Shown in pieces: positions 24,235 through 34,762 of a stretch of DNA of 64,000 nt. The DNA is taken from positions 62,001-126,000 of the forward strand of contig JABABA010000003.1 in assembly GCA_014238415.1 (NCBI GenBank), given 5' to 3'. The translations under genes and the position numbers were made by a program. This DNA comes from Planctomycetota bacterium. Its GTDB lineage: Bacteria > Planctomycetota > UBA1135 > GCA-002686595. Each line of letters begins with the position of its first letter. Positions within the stretch are counted from its first letter, which is position 1. A model generated the notes under the pieces. It was not told where the DNA came from. It searched no databases and was given only the letters and a program-made list of their open reading frames with translations.

Positions 24235-25071
24235 TCAGGCACCTACTTCAAAGCGGGTGAATCCGGTCAATTGGGCGCTGTCTCCCATGCTCGCCTGCAG
24301 GACCTTCTGGACGGTCTGTTTGTCATCCTTGACCCAGGGCTGCTCGGTAATGACCTGACCGGCGTAGAACTTCTCCAGGCGGCCACCCATTATCTTCTCC
24401 TGGATCTCGGCAGGCTTACCGCTGAGATCTTCCATGATGATTGCTTTCTCGCGTTCAACCAGGCTTTCGTCGATCTCAGAGCGATCAAGGGAAGCCGGAT
24501 TGAAAACCACAATGTGCATGCAAAGGTCGCGCATCACCTCCAGGTCGGGCTTGTCGCTGGTGACCTGCACCAAGGCGCCTTTCTTGTTGTCGTGATGCAC
24601 ATAGGCCTGCACGGCTCCGTCGGCAACCTCATAGGAGGCGACCTGGGCGATCTGGATGTTCTCACCGAGCTTGCCCACCAGGTCCTTGAGAGCAGAGTCA
24701 ACGGTACCGTCACCTCTCCAAGGTTGTGAGAGGCACTCTTCCAAGTCTTTGGGCTTGTGTTCAAGCACATGCTCCGCGAGGCCGCGTAGGAACTCTTCGA
24801 AGTTGGGGGTCTTGGCCACAAAGTCGGTCTCGCAAGAGATACCAATCATGGCGCCACTCTTCTTGTCGTCTGACAGACAAGACCACAGACGGCCTTCGCC
24901 AGTACTGCGGCCAGCTTTCTTGGCAGCGGTTTTCAAACCGGCCTTGCGCAACTCATCAAAGGCTGCGTCCAAATCGCCGGAAGTTGCTTCGAGCGCTTTC
25001 TTGCACTCCATCATTCCGGCGCCAGATTTTTCGCGCAGATTGCGCACCAGGGAGGCGGTGATTTCAGACAT
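24235..25071 (-). CDS. tsf: Translation elongation factor Ts
   Basis: Guanine-nucleotide exchange factor for EF-Tu, 278 residues, close to the usual size. The N-terminal UBA-like domain reads LVRNLREKSGAGMMECKKAL (from residue 8). The EF-Tu-binding CETDFVAKT segment is intact, with the dimerisation core, the coiled-coil region (VEREKAIIMEDLSGKP) and the C-terminal module. Order rpsB-tsf is the bacterial norm. The gap to the rpsB stop is 51 bases, and 186 bases separate it from the EF-Ts-like paralog downstream, a stretch with no other gene. Confidence 0.97.
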   Translation of the reverse strand: MSEITASLVRNLREKSGAGMMECKKALEATSGDLDAAFDELRKAGLKTAAKKAGRSTGEGRLWSCLSDDKKSGAMIGISCETDFVAKTPNFEEFLRGLAEHVLEHKPKDLEECLSQPWRGDGTVDSALKDLVGKLGENIQIAQVASYEVADGAVQAYVHHDNKKGALVQVTSDKPDLEVMRDLCMHIVVFNPASLDRSEIDESLVEREKAIIMEDLSGKPAEIQEKIMGGRLEKFYAGQVITEQPWVKDDKQTVQKVLQASMGDSAQLTGFTRFEVGA

Positions 25072-25122
25072 CGCTCGTTCTCACTTTTGGTTGATTGCTC
25101 GTGGGAAAAGGACGGTCGCAGA

Positions 25123-26106
25123 TCAGCTGCTGGCTGGACCGTCAGAAACAGGTGCATCCGGGGCCTTGGGCTCCTCCGGATCGGGCTCCACAGCCGGAGC
25201 CTCAGTGGCTACAGGTGCCTCGGTGGCCACCGCCGCCGGGGCCGCTTCCTCGCTGGGAGTTGCAGCCTCGGGAGCAGATAGGTCCAGCTCCTGCATGGTA
25301 GGCATGGGACGCGAAGGACGTGTGGGACGGGGCTCGCCCCCTCCCTCGCCATCGGTTGCAGAGACCTCGGTCTCCTGATCGCTGCGCTCTGCAGGACTTA
25401 CGGCCTTCAATTGCTCATCGTGCTGGTGCCAGCCCTCTTCCACTGCACCTGCGAGTTGCTCCACTAACAGCCGCACACTCTTGAGGGCATCATCATTACC
25501 GGGGATTACGATGTCCACGTCCTTGGGATCGCAGTCCGTATCCAGAATACCGATTACCACCACGCCCATCTTGCGTGCTTCGCGCACGGCATTGGATTCT
25601 CGCGAAGGGTCCACCACGATCATCGCTGTGGGAACGCCCTTCATTTCGCGGATGCCCCCGAGGTTGCGGGTAATTTTCCGTTGTTCACGGGCCATGAAGG
25701 AGAGCTCCTTCTTGTTGAGCTTCTGCTCGAGGATCGCCTTCTCGTCGATTGCCTCCAGTTGTTCAAGACGCTTGAGTCGTGAACGAATAACCGAGAAGTT
25801 GGTCAGGGTGCCACCGATCCAACGTTCGGTCACCACAGGCATCCCCGTACGCTCGCCGGCTTCGATGACCACGCCCTTGATCTGCCGCTTGGTGCCAACC
25901 CAGAGGACCGATTTGCACTCCGGCGCGACTCGGAACAGCAGGTTCTGAGCTCGAATGAGACCTCGCAATGTCTCGCGCAAGTTGATCACATGCACGGCGC
26001 CATTCTTGCCGTGAATGTACTCACGCATGCGCGGGTTCCAGCGAGAGGCGCGGCAACCGTAGTGCACGCCAGCGTCGATCAAGGCCTGGACGGAGGGGGT
26101 CTCCAT
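25123..26106 (-). CDS. rpsB: 30S ribosomal protein S2 with acidic C-terminal extension
   Basis: Small-subunit ribosomal protein of 327 residues. The conserved core of about 230 residues includes LIDAGVHYGCRASRWNPRM, YIHGKNGAVHVINL, WVGTKRQIK, ERWIGGTLTNF and the GIREMKGVPTAMIVVDPSRE region. After about residue 240 the protein continues for some 85 residues with a low-complexity tail rich in Glu, Pro and Ala (repeated APVATEAP-like units) that is absent from E. coli S2 (241 residues). ATG 26106 matches the family start. Its leader contains two tandem hairpins (26248-26278), a possible site for S2 autoregulation. Confidence 0.96.
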   Translation of the reverse strand: METPSVQALIDAGVHYGCRASRWNPRMREYIHGKNGAVHVINLRETLRGLIRAQNLLFRVAPECKSVLWVGTKRQIKGVVIEAGERTGMPVVTERWIGGTLTNFSVIRSRLKRLEQLEAIDEKAILEQKLNKKELSFMAREQRKITRNLGGIREMKGVPTAMIVVDPSRESNAVREARKMGVVVIGILDTDCDPKDVDIVIPGNDDALKSVRLLVEQLAGAVEEGWHQHDEQLKAVSPAERSDQETEVSATDGEGGGEPRPTRPSRPMPTMQELDLSAPEAATPSEEAAPAAVATEAPVATEAPAVEPDPEEPKAPDAPVSDGPASS

Positions 26107-26595
26107 GGGGATCTTTCTAAGTTGGGTCTGAGGGGTTTGTGGAGGTTGGTCCGCAACAGCGCAGACAACCCTGCGCCGGCTGTACGGACCCTGCCCCATC
26201 CTTCCACGAAGCATGCTGGTCACAAGCTGCGCGAGCGCCCCTTTCCTGACCCCGCTGGGGTCTCGAGGGGGACCTCGAAGGATGCGGCGGAACGTCCATC
26301 CGGCGCATTAGAGCGGGAGAGTGTAGGGATGTGAGAGGCAGCCGTCCACGATGTTCTCAGGGATCGGAACGGGGTGCTCCAACAGGGATGCGAGGAAGGC
26401 AGCGGGAAGGGCACCTGCTTGGGGGTCCCCTGGGTATCGCGTCCGCCCCCTGGTCGCAAAATGGCCCTCCAGGCAGTACCCGAGCATGCCGAACTCCACG
26501 ATCGGCTGAGAGAGGTACTCTTAGGCTGCCTCCTGGTCTATAGGTCATCCCCCACAGGCACCCCGTCAGCCCCCCGCAATGTGCGGGGCCCAGTC
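26107..26595. other. 489-base divergent intergenic region, rpsB / diguanylate cyclase
   Basis: No gene recognised. It must hold promoters for the translation cluster (minus strand) and the GGDEF gene (plus strand), but no hexamer pair stands out. The only clear structure is the pair of hairpins at 26248-26278. Confidence 0.5.
26248..26278 (-). promoter_or_regulatory. Tandem hairpins in rpsB leader region
   Basis: Two perfect inverted repeats lie side by side. GACCCC/GGGGTC has a 3-base loop (26248-26262) and TCGAGG/CCTCGA has a 4-base loop (26263-26278). They are about 142-172 bases upstream of the rpsB ATG on the transcribed strand. Protein S2 is known to autoregulate through rpsB leader RNA in some bacteria; whether this element does so is inference. 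No T-run follows, so a simple terminator is less likely. Confidence 0.45.
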
Positions 26596-27534
26596 ATGTC
26601 CACTCAACTTGCAGTCTTGATCAGCGACCACCGTGGCGAAGGCCTCGCGGAGTCCCTCGAGAAACTGACAGAAGCTAGCCTGGACCTTCATCAAGCGAGC
26701 AACCTGAAGGCCAGCAAGAGAGCCCTGACGAAGCTCCGGCCCCAGGTCATCATCCTCGATCCCTTGGCAAGCGGCGGCACCAAGGAAATTGAAGTCCTCT
26801 GGGCTGCCGCAGGCGACCACGTGCCGGCGCTCTTGCTGGTCACCGATCCTTCGCGGGTGGACTCCGCGGCCACGGCACAGGCCAGCCTGCGGAACATCCC
26901 CATGGACCTGATTCGCCGAGACGCCCCTCTGGACGAATTCCGAGTACGCCTGCGCGCTCTGCGCGCCAGATACCAAGGCGAATCAGAGATCACAGACCTG
27001 CGCTATCAAGCCTCCCACGATGACCGCACAGGCCTCTTGCGGCCGATCCCATTCGCCGACCGCTTGGAGGAGCACTTTTCCGCCGCCGCACGTCACGACC
27101 TGCCCCTGGCCTTGATCCTGATGGACCTGGACCGATTCGGCCAGATCAACAAGGAATTTGATCACACGGTAGGCGATCGAGTGATTGAGAGCGTCGGCGA
27201 ATTGGTGCGTCACAATCTACGGGCAGAAGACATCGGCGGAAGACTGGGAGGCGATGAGTTCGGTCTCCTCTTGCCCTACACCACCGCTCTGGATGCCGCC
27301 CGGGTTGTACGCCGTGTACGCGACCGAATGCGTGCCATGGTGACCCAGGTGGACCGCCCGGAGCCAATCGTGGTCACCGCCAGCCTGGGCTTTGAGTCCT
27401 TCAATGGAAAAGACCTCAAAAGTGCGGATGAATTACGCCTGAGGGCGGAACGGGCCCTGCGAGCCGCGAAACTCGCGAGAGGTGACCGGGGCATATACTT
27501 CCGCAGTCTTGGAGAGGACATGGAGAGCGCCTGA
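26596..27534 (+). CDS. Diguanylate cyclase with receiver-like N-terminal domain
   Basis: Predicted c-di-GMP synthase of 312 residues. Residues 1-115 resemble a response-regulator receiver fold (LAVLISDHRG, VIILDPLASG, PALLLVTDPS, FRVRLRALRARY). Asp55 in ILDP is a plausible phosphoacceptor, but the acidic pocket looks degenerate. A linker helix leads to the GGDEF domain (about 140-300) with DDRTGLLRPIPF, DLDRFGQINKEFDH and an intact active site GGDEF (residues 218-222). Arg209-x-x-Asp212 lies five residues before it, the position of the product-inhibition I-site. No membrane segment. ATG 26596 is chosen; the upstream frame looks non-coding. Confidence 0.88.
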   Translation: MSTQLAVLISDHRGEGLAESLEKLTEASLDLHQASNLKASKRALTKLRPQVIILDPLASGGTKEIEVLWAAAGDHVPALLLVTDPSRVDSAATAQASLRNIPMDLIRRDAPLDEFRVRLRALRARYQGESEITDLRYQASHDDRTGLLRPIPFADRLEEHFSAAARHDLPLALILMDLDRFGQINKEFDHTVGDRVIESVGELVRHNLRAEDIGGRLGGDEFGLLLPYTTALDAARVVRRVRDRMRAMVTQVDRPEPIVVTASLGFESFNGKDLKSADELRLRAERALRAAKLARGDRGIYFRSLGEDMESA

Positions 27535-27570
27535 GGCAGACCCAAGCTCCTCGCATAACGAATCGAACGC

Positions 27571-28761
27571 TCACTCCTTGAGCAGAATCGGTCGCAACCA
27601 ATCCGCCCGGTCCAACACCCAATCCTCCAGAGGATCCACTTCGAGAAGCAATTCCTGGGCACCTACCAGGTCTATGGGCGGTACAACGAAGGCAGCGTTG
27701 CCCACGCGCAACTCGTTGCTCTCAAATCGCAGTTCGCCGTCGACCAACACGCGAAAACGAACGCTGCCCCCATGGGCCCCACGGCCAGCGGAATCATCCA
27801 CCCCGATGCGGGTGCGCAGATGACTCCAGCCCCCGTCCAGCTTCCAGGTCACGCGACTCGGAGCATGCACCCCAAGACCCCTGAAGAACAACCTGCCTCC
27901 TACCCTCAAGGGGCCACCGCCCACAGCGCGATTGGAACGCATGGGCCAGGACTGGCCCATGACTTCTTCGGAGTCAAAGGGGTTGAGGGGGCCCAGGTCT
28001 GCAGGCTCCAGATTGGAGAGAAAAGCATAGGAGGAATCGCGCACGGCCAACTCGGCCACATCCTGGGGCAGCAAGAGCCACTCCTCCCCCGCCAGACGCA
28101 ATCGCACGCCGGCACCGGTGATGCCCAGCAGCTGGGCACTGAAAGCGCCGCCCCCCTGGGTAGTGATCTCCGCAGTTGGCACTTCGCTGTCAGCCTTGGA
28201 CTGCGAATCTTCAAGCGCTGGGAGTGACTCGATGAACAGGGCGGCCACCTCAGCCCAGGGATGCAGGCGCTCTCCCAAGGGGCCCTCGAAGAGAATGCCC
28301 TGGACGGAGAAGCCCAGCGTCAGCCCCTCCAACCGATCAAGCCCCCCACCACGCACCAGATACAACCGATCACCCTCATCGGAGGCCACAGGCAGGCCAT
28401 CCCGGCCCTCCAGAGCTTGTGGAACCTGCAGACTGGTGAGGCTCTCGACTCCCAGAGAGCATCGACTGCCCCCGGCCAGAACCAATTCCAGACGCTCCTC
28501 CGTGCCCCCCTCCAAAAAAGCCGCCAGGCGCCCTCCCGTGCTAAGGCGCAGATCCAAGGCCAGCCCCGTGGGCTCTTCTGTTGGAGCCGGCAGACCCAGG
28601 AACCTCAGGAACACCGCACCCTTGTCTCGCGGGTCCGCCAATTCCAGATCCTCCAGGGGCAGGCGCTGGATACTGCCAATGACGGACTCCAGTTCCACCT
28701 GGGGAGCCGGAGGATCCTGACCTGGAGCAAGCAGACAGAGGGCGAAAACGAAGAGCCACAT
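27571..28761 (-). CDS. Secreted protein with C-terminal NPCBM-like domain
   Basis: Exported protein of 396 residues with a signal peptide (MWLFVFALCLLAPGQ). A central region of about 250 residues holds short strands (LELVLAGGSRCSLGVESL, FSAQLLGITGAGVRLRLAGE). The C-terminal 110 residues resemble the NPCBM domain, a putative carbohydrate-binding module of the galactose-binding fold. That part contains RVGGRLFFRGLGVHAPSRV, then GVDDSAGRGAHGGSVRFRV, and ends LLLEVDPLEDWVLDRADW. NPCBM proteins are abundant in Planctomycetota and usually act in binding or degrading glycans. No catalytic domain is recognised. It converges with the diguanylate cyclase gene. An upstream frame to 28941 is ignored because the signal peptide begins at 28761. 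Confidence 0.75.
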   Translation of the reverse strand: MWLFVFALCLLAPGQDPPAPQVELESVIGSIQRLPLEDLELADPRDKGAVFLRFLGLPAPTEEPTGLALDLRLSTGGRLAAFLEGGTEERLELVLAGGSRCSLGVESLTSLQVPQALEGRDGLPVASDEGDRLYLVRGGGLDRLEGLTLGFSVQGILFEGPLGERLHPWAEVAALFIESLPALEDSQSKADSEVPTAEITTQGGGAFSAQLLGITGAGVRLRLAGEEWLLLPQDVAELAVRDSSYAFLSNLEPADLGPLNPFDSEEVMGQSWPMRSNRAVGGGPLRVGGRLFFRGLGVHAPSRVTWKLDGGWSHLRTRIGVDDSAGRGAHGGSVRFRVLVDGELRFESNELRVGNAAFVVPPIDLVGAQELLLEVDPLEDWVLDRADWLRPILLKE

Positions 28762-29117
28762 GGCGGGCAGAGTACCCCATGGGACTTCTGGGGCAAGCGC
28801 CGATCCTGACTGGAGGAGCAGGGAACCTGGAGCGGGGCGACTCCTGGACTGCCCCCGGACCATCCCGCATGGCTCGCTGCCAAAAGGGCAGATCCCACCC
28901 CCAAGCCCATGGGCCTCTGCCGATTCGGCAGCCCCGCCCAAGTGCCCAACAGACGCAACTCCCTACAGGGCAACGGCTTGCGACCAGCATCCTTTTCGGC
29001 ACCCTTCTTGCATCTAGCGCCCCATGCTTCACCCCAGCGCGCAGGTCGTCCGCGACCCGCAGTTGGGGCTGCCTCCATTCACCCCCTTCCACAGAGCCCC
29101 AGAGCAAACACATACAC
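28762..29117. other. 356-base divergent region before groEL1
   Basis: No gene seen. The heat-shock operator CIRCE (TTAGCACTC-N9-GAGTGCTAA), commonly found before groE operons, is absent, and no clear sigma-32-type promoter was recognised. The groEL1 ATG has no obvious Shine-Dalgarno. Confidence 0.5.
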
Positions 29118-30818
<1,701 letters not shown>

Positions 30819-30900
30819 TGCCACCAAGACTCCCCAAGAACCAATCCTCACGCAATTCAACTTCAATCAACCCCACGCGAACACACCCCAGTAAATCATC

Positions 30901-32505
30901 ATGGCTAAGCAAATTATGTTTGACGATGCGGCCCGCATGAAAATGCGCACCGGCATCGAGAAGCTCTCCAAGACCGTACGCGTCACCCTCGGCCCCGCCG
31001 GACGCAACGTCATCCTCCAAAAGTCCTTCGGTGGTCCCCATGTCACCAAGGACGGTGTCTCGGTCGCCAAAGAGATCGAACTCGACGACCCGTTCGAGAA
31101 CATGGGCGCCAAGCTCGTGCTCGAGGTGGCCAACAAGACAAACGACGTAGCCGGCGATGGCACCACCACCGCCACGGTGCTGGCTGCCGCGATCTTCTCC
31201 GAAGGCCTCAAATACGTCACCACCGGCGTCAGCACAATCGCCCTGCGCAAGGGCATCGATGAAGCTGTGGCTCTGGCCAACGAAGCCGTCCTGGCTCAAT
31301 CCCGCAAGGTCAAGACCAAGGCTGACAAGCTGGCCGTGGCTTCCATCAGCGCCAACAATGACCCGGAAATCGGCAAGTTCATTGCCGATGGTTTCGAGGC
31401 CGTGGGCGACGATGGAGTCATCACGGTGGAGGAAAACTCCGCAGTGGAAACCGAGCTCGAAGTGGTTGAGGGCATGGAGTTCGACAAGGGCTACCTATCT
31501 CCCTACTTCGCCACGGACCTCTCCAAGCTGGTCTGCCAATTTGAGGACGCAAACATCCTGATCTGCAACAAGAAGATCAGCAGCATGAGTGAGTTCGTGC
31601 CAGTGCTTGAGGCCGCCGCACAATCCGGCCGTCCCCTGCTGGTGATTGCAGAGGACGTGGAAGGAGAAGCCCTGACCGCTCTGGTGCTCAATCGCCTGAG
31701 GGGTGTGCTGAATGTCTGTGCCGTCAAGGCACCGGGCTTTGGCGAGCGGCGCAAGGCAATGCTGGAGGACATCGCAGTCCTCACCGGCGGCACAGCCATC
31801 ACCGACGATACGGGGCTCTCCCTGGAGAACGCCACGGCCGAGCACCTGGGCCGCGCCGGCCGCGTGCTGGTGAGCAAGGACACCACCACCATCGTCAAGG
31901 GCGCCGGTACCAAGAAGGCAATCACTGAACGATGTAACCAGATCCGCGCTGCGATCGAACGTACCTCCAGCGAGTACGACCGGGAGAAGCTTGAAGAGCG
32001 CCTGGCCAAACTCTCGGGCGGCGTGGCTCTGATCAAAGTCGGCGGCCAGACGGAAGCCGAGATGAAGCAGACCAAGGATCGCGTAGAGGACGCTCTCAAT
32101 GCGACCCGCGCTGGCCTCGCCGAGGGCATTGTCCCTGGTGGCGGCGTGGCTCTGCTGCGTGCGGCTGAGGCCGTGGCCAAGGGAAAATACCGCGGCGACG
32201 AAAAGTACGGTGCGGAGATTGTCACCAAGGCCCTCGAAGCTCCTCTGCGCCAAATTGCCATGAACGCCGGCGAAGATGGCTCAGTTGTAGCCGAGACCGT
32301 GCGCGAAAAGGGCAAGAACTACGGCTTCAACGCTCTGACCGGAGCATACGGAGACATGTTCAAGGCGGGAGTCATCGACCCGGCCAAGGTCGTGCGCACG
32401 GCACTCGCCAACGCGGGTTCCATCGCCGGTCTGCTCTTGACAACCGACTCCATGATCACCGATCTCGATGATGACGAGCAGGCGATCGAGGGCACCACTG
32501 CCTGA
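30901..32505 (+). CDS. groEL2: Chaperonin GroEL, paralog 2 without Gly-Met tail
   Basis: Second chaperonin of 534 residues starting [15 protein letters not shown]. Conserved motifs are [37 protein letters not shown], the canonical RKGIDEAV helix, [14 protein letters not shown] and [10 protein letters not shown]. Its equatorial and intermediate segments are nearer to typical GroEL than those of paralog 1. Unlike paralog 1 it ends with an acidic tail ([10 protein letters not shown]) and has no Gly-Met repeat. The C-terminal tail lines the cavity floor in GroEL, so the two proteins probably differ in substrate handling or ring mixing; this is inference. No Shine-Dalgarno is seen before the ATG. 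Confidence 0.95.
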   Translation: MAKQIMFDDAARMKMRTGIEKLSKTVRVTLGPAGRNVILQKSFGGPHVTKDGVSVAKEIELDDPFENMGAKLVLEVANKTNDVAGDGTTTATVLAAAIFSEGLKYVTTGVSTIALRKGIDEAVALANEAVLAQSRKVKTKADKLAVASISANNDPEIGKFIADGFEAVGDDGVITVEENSAVETELEVVEGMEFDKGYLSPYFATDLSKLVCQFEDANILICNKKISSMSEFVPVLEAAAQSGRPLLVIAEDVEGEALTALVLNRLRGVLNVCAVKAPGFGERRKAMLEDIAVLTGGTAITDDTGLSLENATAEHLGRAGRVLVSKDTTTIVKGAGTKKAITERCNQIRAAIERTSSEYDREKLEERLAKLSGGVALIKVGGQTEAEMKQTKDRVEDALNATRAGLAEGIVPGGGVALLRAAEAVAKGKYRGDEKYGAEIVTKALEAPLRQIAMNAGEDGSVVAETVREKGKNYGFNALTGAYGDMFKAGVIDPAKVVRTALANAGSIAGLLLTTDSMITDLDDDEQAIEGTTA

Positions 32506-32519
32506 TCGGACACCACTTC

Positions 32520-32560
32520 GATGGCCGGGCTGACTCCAAGAGAGGAGATGCCCGGCCATC
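32520..32560 (+). terminator. Strong hairpin between groEL2 and dnaJ
   Basis: Perfect 11-base inverted repeat (32520-32530 with 32550-32560, core GGCCGGGC/GCCCGGCC) around a 19-base loop that itself contains CTCC/GGAG. No U-run follows. It may be a Rho-assisted or partial terminator, an RNA-processing site or a 3'-end stabiliser that sets the chaperonin:DnaJ ratio. Confidence 0.6.
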
Positions 32561-32596
32561 AGTCCACCTCCAGCAGCGCTACCCAGCCCCTGAGCC

Positions 32597-33730
32597 ATGG
32601 AAGAAAAAAGCGACTACTATCAGGTCCTCGGAGTGGACAAGAGCGCAGATGCTCAAACGATCAAGAAGGCCTACCGCAAGCTCGCCCTGAAGTACCACCC
32701 GGACCAGAATCCGGATGACAAGCAGGGCGAAGCAAAATTCAAGGAAGCCGCCGAAGCCTACGATGTGCTCTCGGACGAGAACAAGCGGGCCCAATACGAT
32801 CGCTTCGGACACGCCGCCTTCGCCCAGGGAGGCCAGTACAGCGGGCCCCAGTTCAATAACCTCGAAGACATCTTCTCGGCGTTCGGCGATGTCTTTGGCG
32901 GCCACAGTGGTGGCGGGTTCTTCGGTGACATGTTCGGAGGCGGACGACGCCAGCGCGGTCCAGCCAAGGGCCGCGACCTCAAGATCCAGCTCGACCTGAC
33001 TCTTGAAGAAATTGACTCGGGTATCAAGCGCACCATCAACCTCAAGCGGCGCGAACATTGCGTGACCTGCTCGGGTTCTGGCGCCAAGAAGGGCACGGGC
33101 AAGTCCACCTGCAAGACCTGCGGCGGGCGTGGTCAGGTGGCGCGCAACGCTGGCTTCTTTCAGGTAGCCTCTGCCTGCCCCACCTGCAGCGGTGCTGGTC
33201 AGGTGATCGAGGACCCCTGCAAGGACTGCAAGGGCTCTGGCGGCAACCAGGAATCTGCCGAAATCGAAGTCGATATTCCCGCAGGCATAGAAGACAGCAT
33301 GCGGCTGGTGGTGCGTGGTGAGGGCGATGCGGGGCCCAAAGGCGGAGAGCGAGGAGACCTCTATGTGTTGGTGCACGAGCACGAGCACAAGGTCTTCCAA
33401 CGCAGTGGACCTGACCTTGTCACCGAACTTCCCTTCAGCTTCGGCCAGCTCACCCTGGGCACCAAGGTGGAAATACCAACTCTGCGGGGAAAGGTCGAGA
33501 TGAGCATTCCCCCTGGAACTCAAACCGGCAAGGTCTTTCGCCTACGCGGTCAAGGCTTGCCCCGCTTGGAAGGCTCGGGCCGCGGCGACCAACTGGTACG
33601 AGTCTATGTGGAGATCCCCAAGAAGCTCTCCAGCGAACAAAAACGCCTGCTCGAAGAGTTTGAGCTCTTGGAGCAAGAATCCCACGGCAAGAAGAATTTC
33701 TTTGAACGCATAGCCGACCACTTCTCGTGA
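32597..33730 (+). CDS. dnaJ: Chaperone protein DnaJ
   Basis: Hsp40 co-chaperone of 377 residues, the size of E. coli DnaJ. The J domain (residues 5-70) has the DnaK-activating HPD motif at 34-36. A Gly/Phe-rich region follows ([17 protein letters not shown]). The zinc domain carries four repeats: [24 protein letters not shown] and CKDCKGSG. The C-terminal substrate-binding domains include [13 protein letters not shown] and LRGQGLPR segments. It stimulates the ATPase of DnaK and delivers clients; no dnaK is in the window. It overlaps grpE by 4 bases. Confidence 0.96.
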   Translation: MEEKSDYYQVLGVDKSADAQTIKKAYRKLALKYHPDQNPDDKQGEAKFKEAAEAYDVLSDENKRAQYDRFGHAAFAQGGQYSGPQFNNLEDIFSAFGDVFGGHSGGGFFGDMFGGGRRQRGPAKGRDLKIQLDLTLEEIDSGIKRTINLKRREHCVTCSGSGAKKGTGKSTCKTCGGRGQVARNAGFFQVASACPTCSGAGQVIEDPCKDCKGSGGNQESAEIEVDIPAGIEDSMRLVVRGEGDAGPKGGERGDLYVLVHEHEHKVFQRSGPDLVTELPFSFGQLTLGTKVEIPTLRGKVEMSIPPGTQTGKVFRLRGQGLPRLEGSGRGDQLVRVYVEIPKKLSSEQKRLLEEFELLEQESHGKKNFFERIADHFS

Positions 33731-34413
33731 GAACCAACCCCTTCCAAAGCATGAAGAAGAAACGAAAGCAAAAAGCTGAGCACGATGAAGAGTCGGCCCA
33801 GAAAGAGGGCACAGGCCAAGAGCCGCAAGAGGAAGACACGACTGCTGAAGCCACCGAAGAGCCCCCCAAGGAACTCACGCCCGAAGAGCGCATCGTGGAA
33901 CTGGAAGGCTTGCTGCAACGCTCCCGCGCCGACTTCGCCAATTTGCGCCGTCGCTCCCTTGCAGAGAGCGATGCGGCCGTGGCCCGAGCTGAAACCGCCC
34001 TGCTGCGAGAGATGCTGACCCTGGCAGACTGGCTCGAAATGGCTCTGACTGCAGAAGTCACCAGCCCCGACGCGACCACACTCCAAGAAGGTGTGCGCCT
34101 TACCCGCGATCAACTCACCGGCCTGCTGACTAACCTGGGGGTCAAGGAAATCTCAACTACAGGTGCCTTCAACCCCGACGAGCACCAGGCGGTATCCACC
34201 GTGGACGATGAGGACCGGGACCCCGGAACCATAGCCGCCGTAATCCGCAAGGGATTCCTCCGCCGCAGCGAAGTCCTCCGCCACGCCCAGGTCAAAGTCG
34301 TGGCCGAGCCCGAGACGCCTGACACGGATGAGGATCTCCCGGAGCAGGACTCACCCCTTGACGACGCGGCCGAAGCATCCACCGAGAAGCCTAGCAGCAA
34401 AGATCCTGCCTGA
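33727..34413 (+). CDS. grpE: Nucleotide exchange factor GrpE
   Basis: DnaK exchange factor of up to 228 residues. The N-terminus is a charged Glu/Lys/Gln-rich segment, and residues 50-120 form the long dimerisation helix ([25 protein letters not shown]). The C-terminal beta-domain retains [12 protein letters not shown] and the [23 protein letters not shown] ending of the family. A Pro/Glu/Asp-rich tail of about 35 residues is added. GTG at 33727 overlaps the dnaJ stop (GTGA), supporting coupled translation; ATG at 33751 is an alternative. The sequence is divergent, but these signatures and position after dnaJ make the call firm. Confidence 0.92.
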   Translation: MRTNPFQSMKKKRKQKAEHDEESAQKEGTGQEPQEEDTTAEATEEPPKELTPEERIVELEGLLQRSRADFANLRRRSLAESDAAVARAETALLREMLTLADWLEMALTAEVTSPDATTLQEGVRLTRDQLTGLLTNLGVKEISTTGAFNPDEHQAVSTVDDEDRDPGTIAAVIRKGFLRRSEVLRHAQVKVVAEPETPDTDEDLPEQDSPLDDAAEASTEKPSSKDPA

Positions 34414-34718
34414 TGCCCACCTACGACTACCGCTGCAAGGCCTGCGCCCACGAGTTGGAACTCTTCCAATCGATGAGCGACCGCCCCAAGCGCAAGTGCC
34501 CCGCCTGCGGCAAGAACCAACTGGAACGCCTGATTGGCGGCGGCGGAGGTGTGCTCTTCAAGGGGTCGGGCTACTACCAAACCGACTACCGCTCTGCCTC
34601 TTACACGGAAGGCGCCAAAGCCGATGCTGATGCCCAGAAGAAGTCGGACGAAACCACAAAGCCCCCCAAGGAATCGGGCAAGACCGACAAGCCCAAGAAT
34701 TCAGACCCCAAGGACTGA
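34413..34718 (+). CDS. FmdB-type zinc-ribbon protein
   Basis: Small protein of 101 residues. It starts [20 protein letters not shown], with the first Cys pair (C8-x2-C11), and the second pair is KCPACGK, which together form the FmdB/CxxC_CxxC_SSSS zinc ribbon. A Gly-rich turn (GGGGG) and YYQTDYRS follow, then a low-complexity Lys/Asp/Pro tail from about residue 65. FmdB proteins are proposed regulators, but the role is not established. Its ATG overlaps the grpE stop (TGATG), placing it in the chaperone operon. Confidence 0.85.
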   Translation: MPTYDYRCKACAHELELFQSMSDRPKRKCPACGKNQLERLIGGGGGVLFKGSGYYQTDYRSASYTEGAKADADAQKKSDETTKPPKESGKTDKPKNSDPKD

Positions 34719-34762
34719 ACAGGCCAGTGCCGAACCTGGTTCCACAGATTCATGCGAGCTGA

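Noticed and set aside
26374..26595. N-terminal extension of the diguanylate cyclase
   Set aside because: The upstream frame has irregular composition and no domain; the receiver-like domain begins at the ATG at 26596.
28762..29117. CIRCE heat-shock operator before groEL1
   Set aside because: The TTAGCACTC/GAGTGCTAA inverted repeat was looked for and not found.
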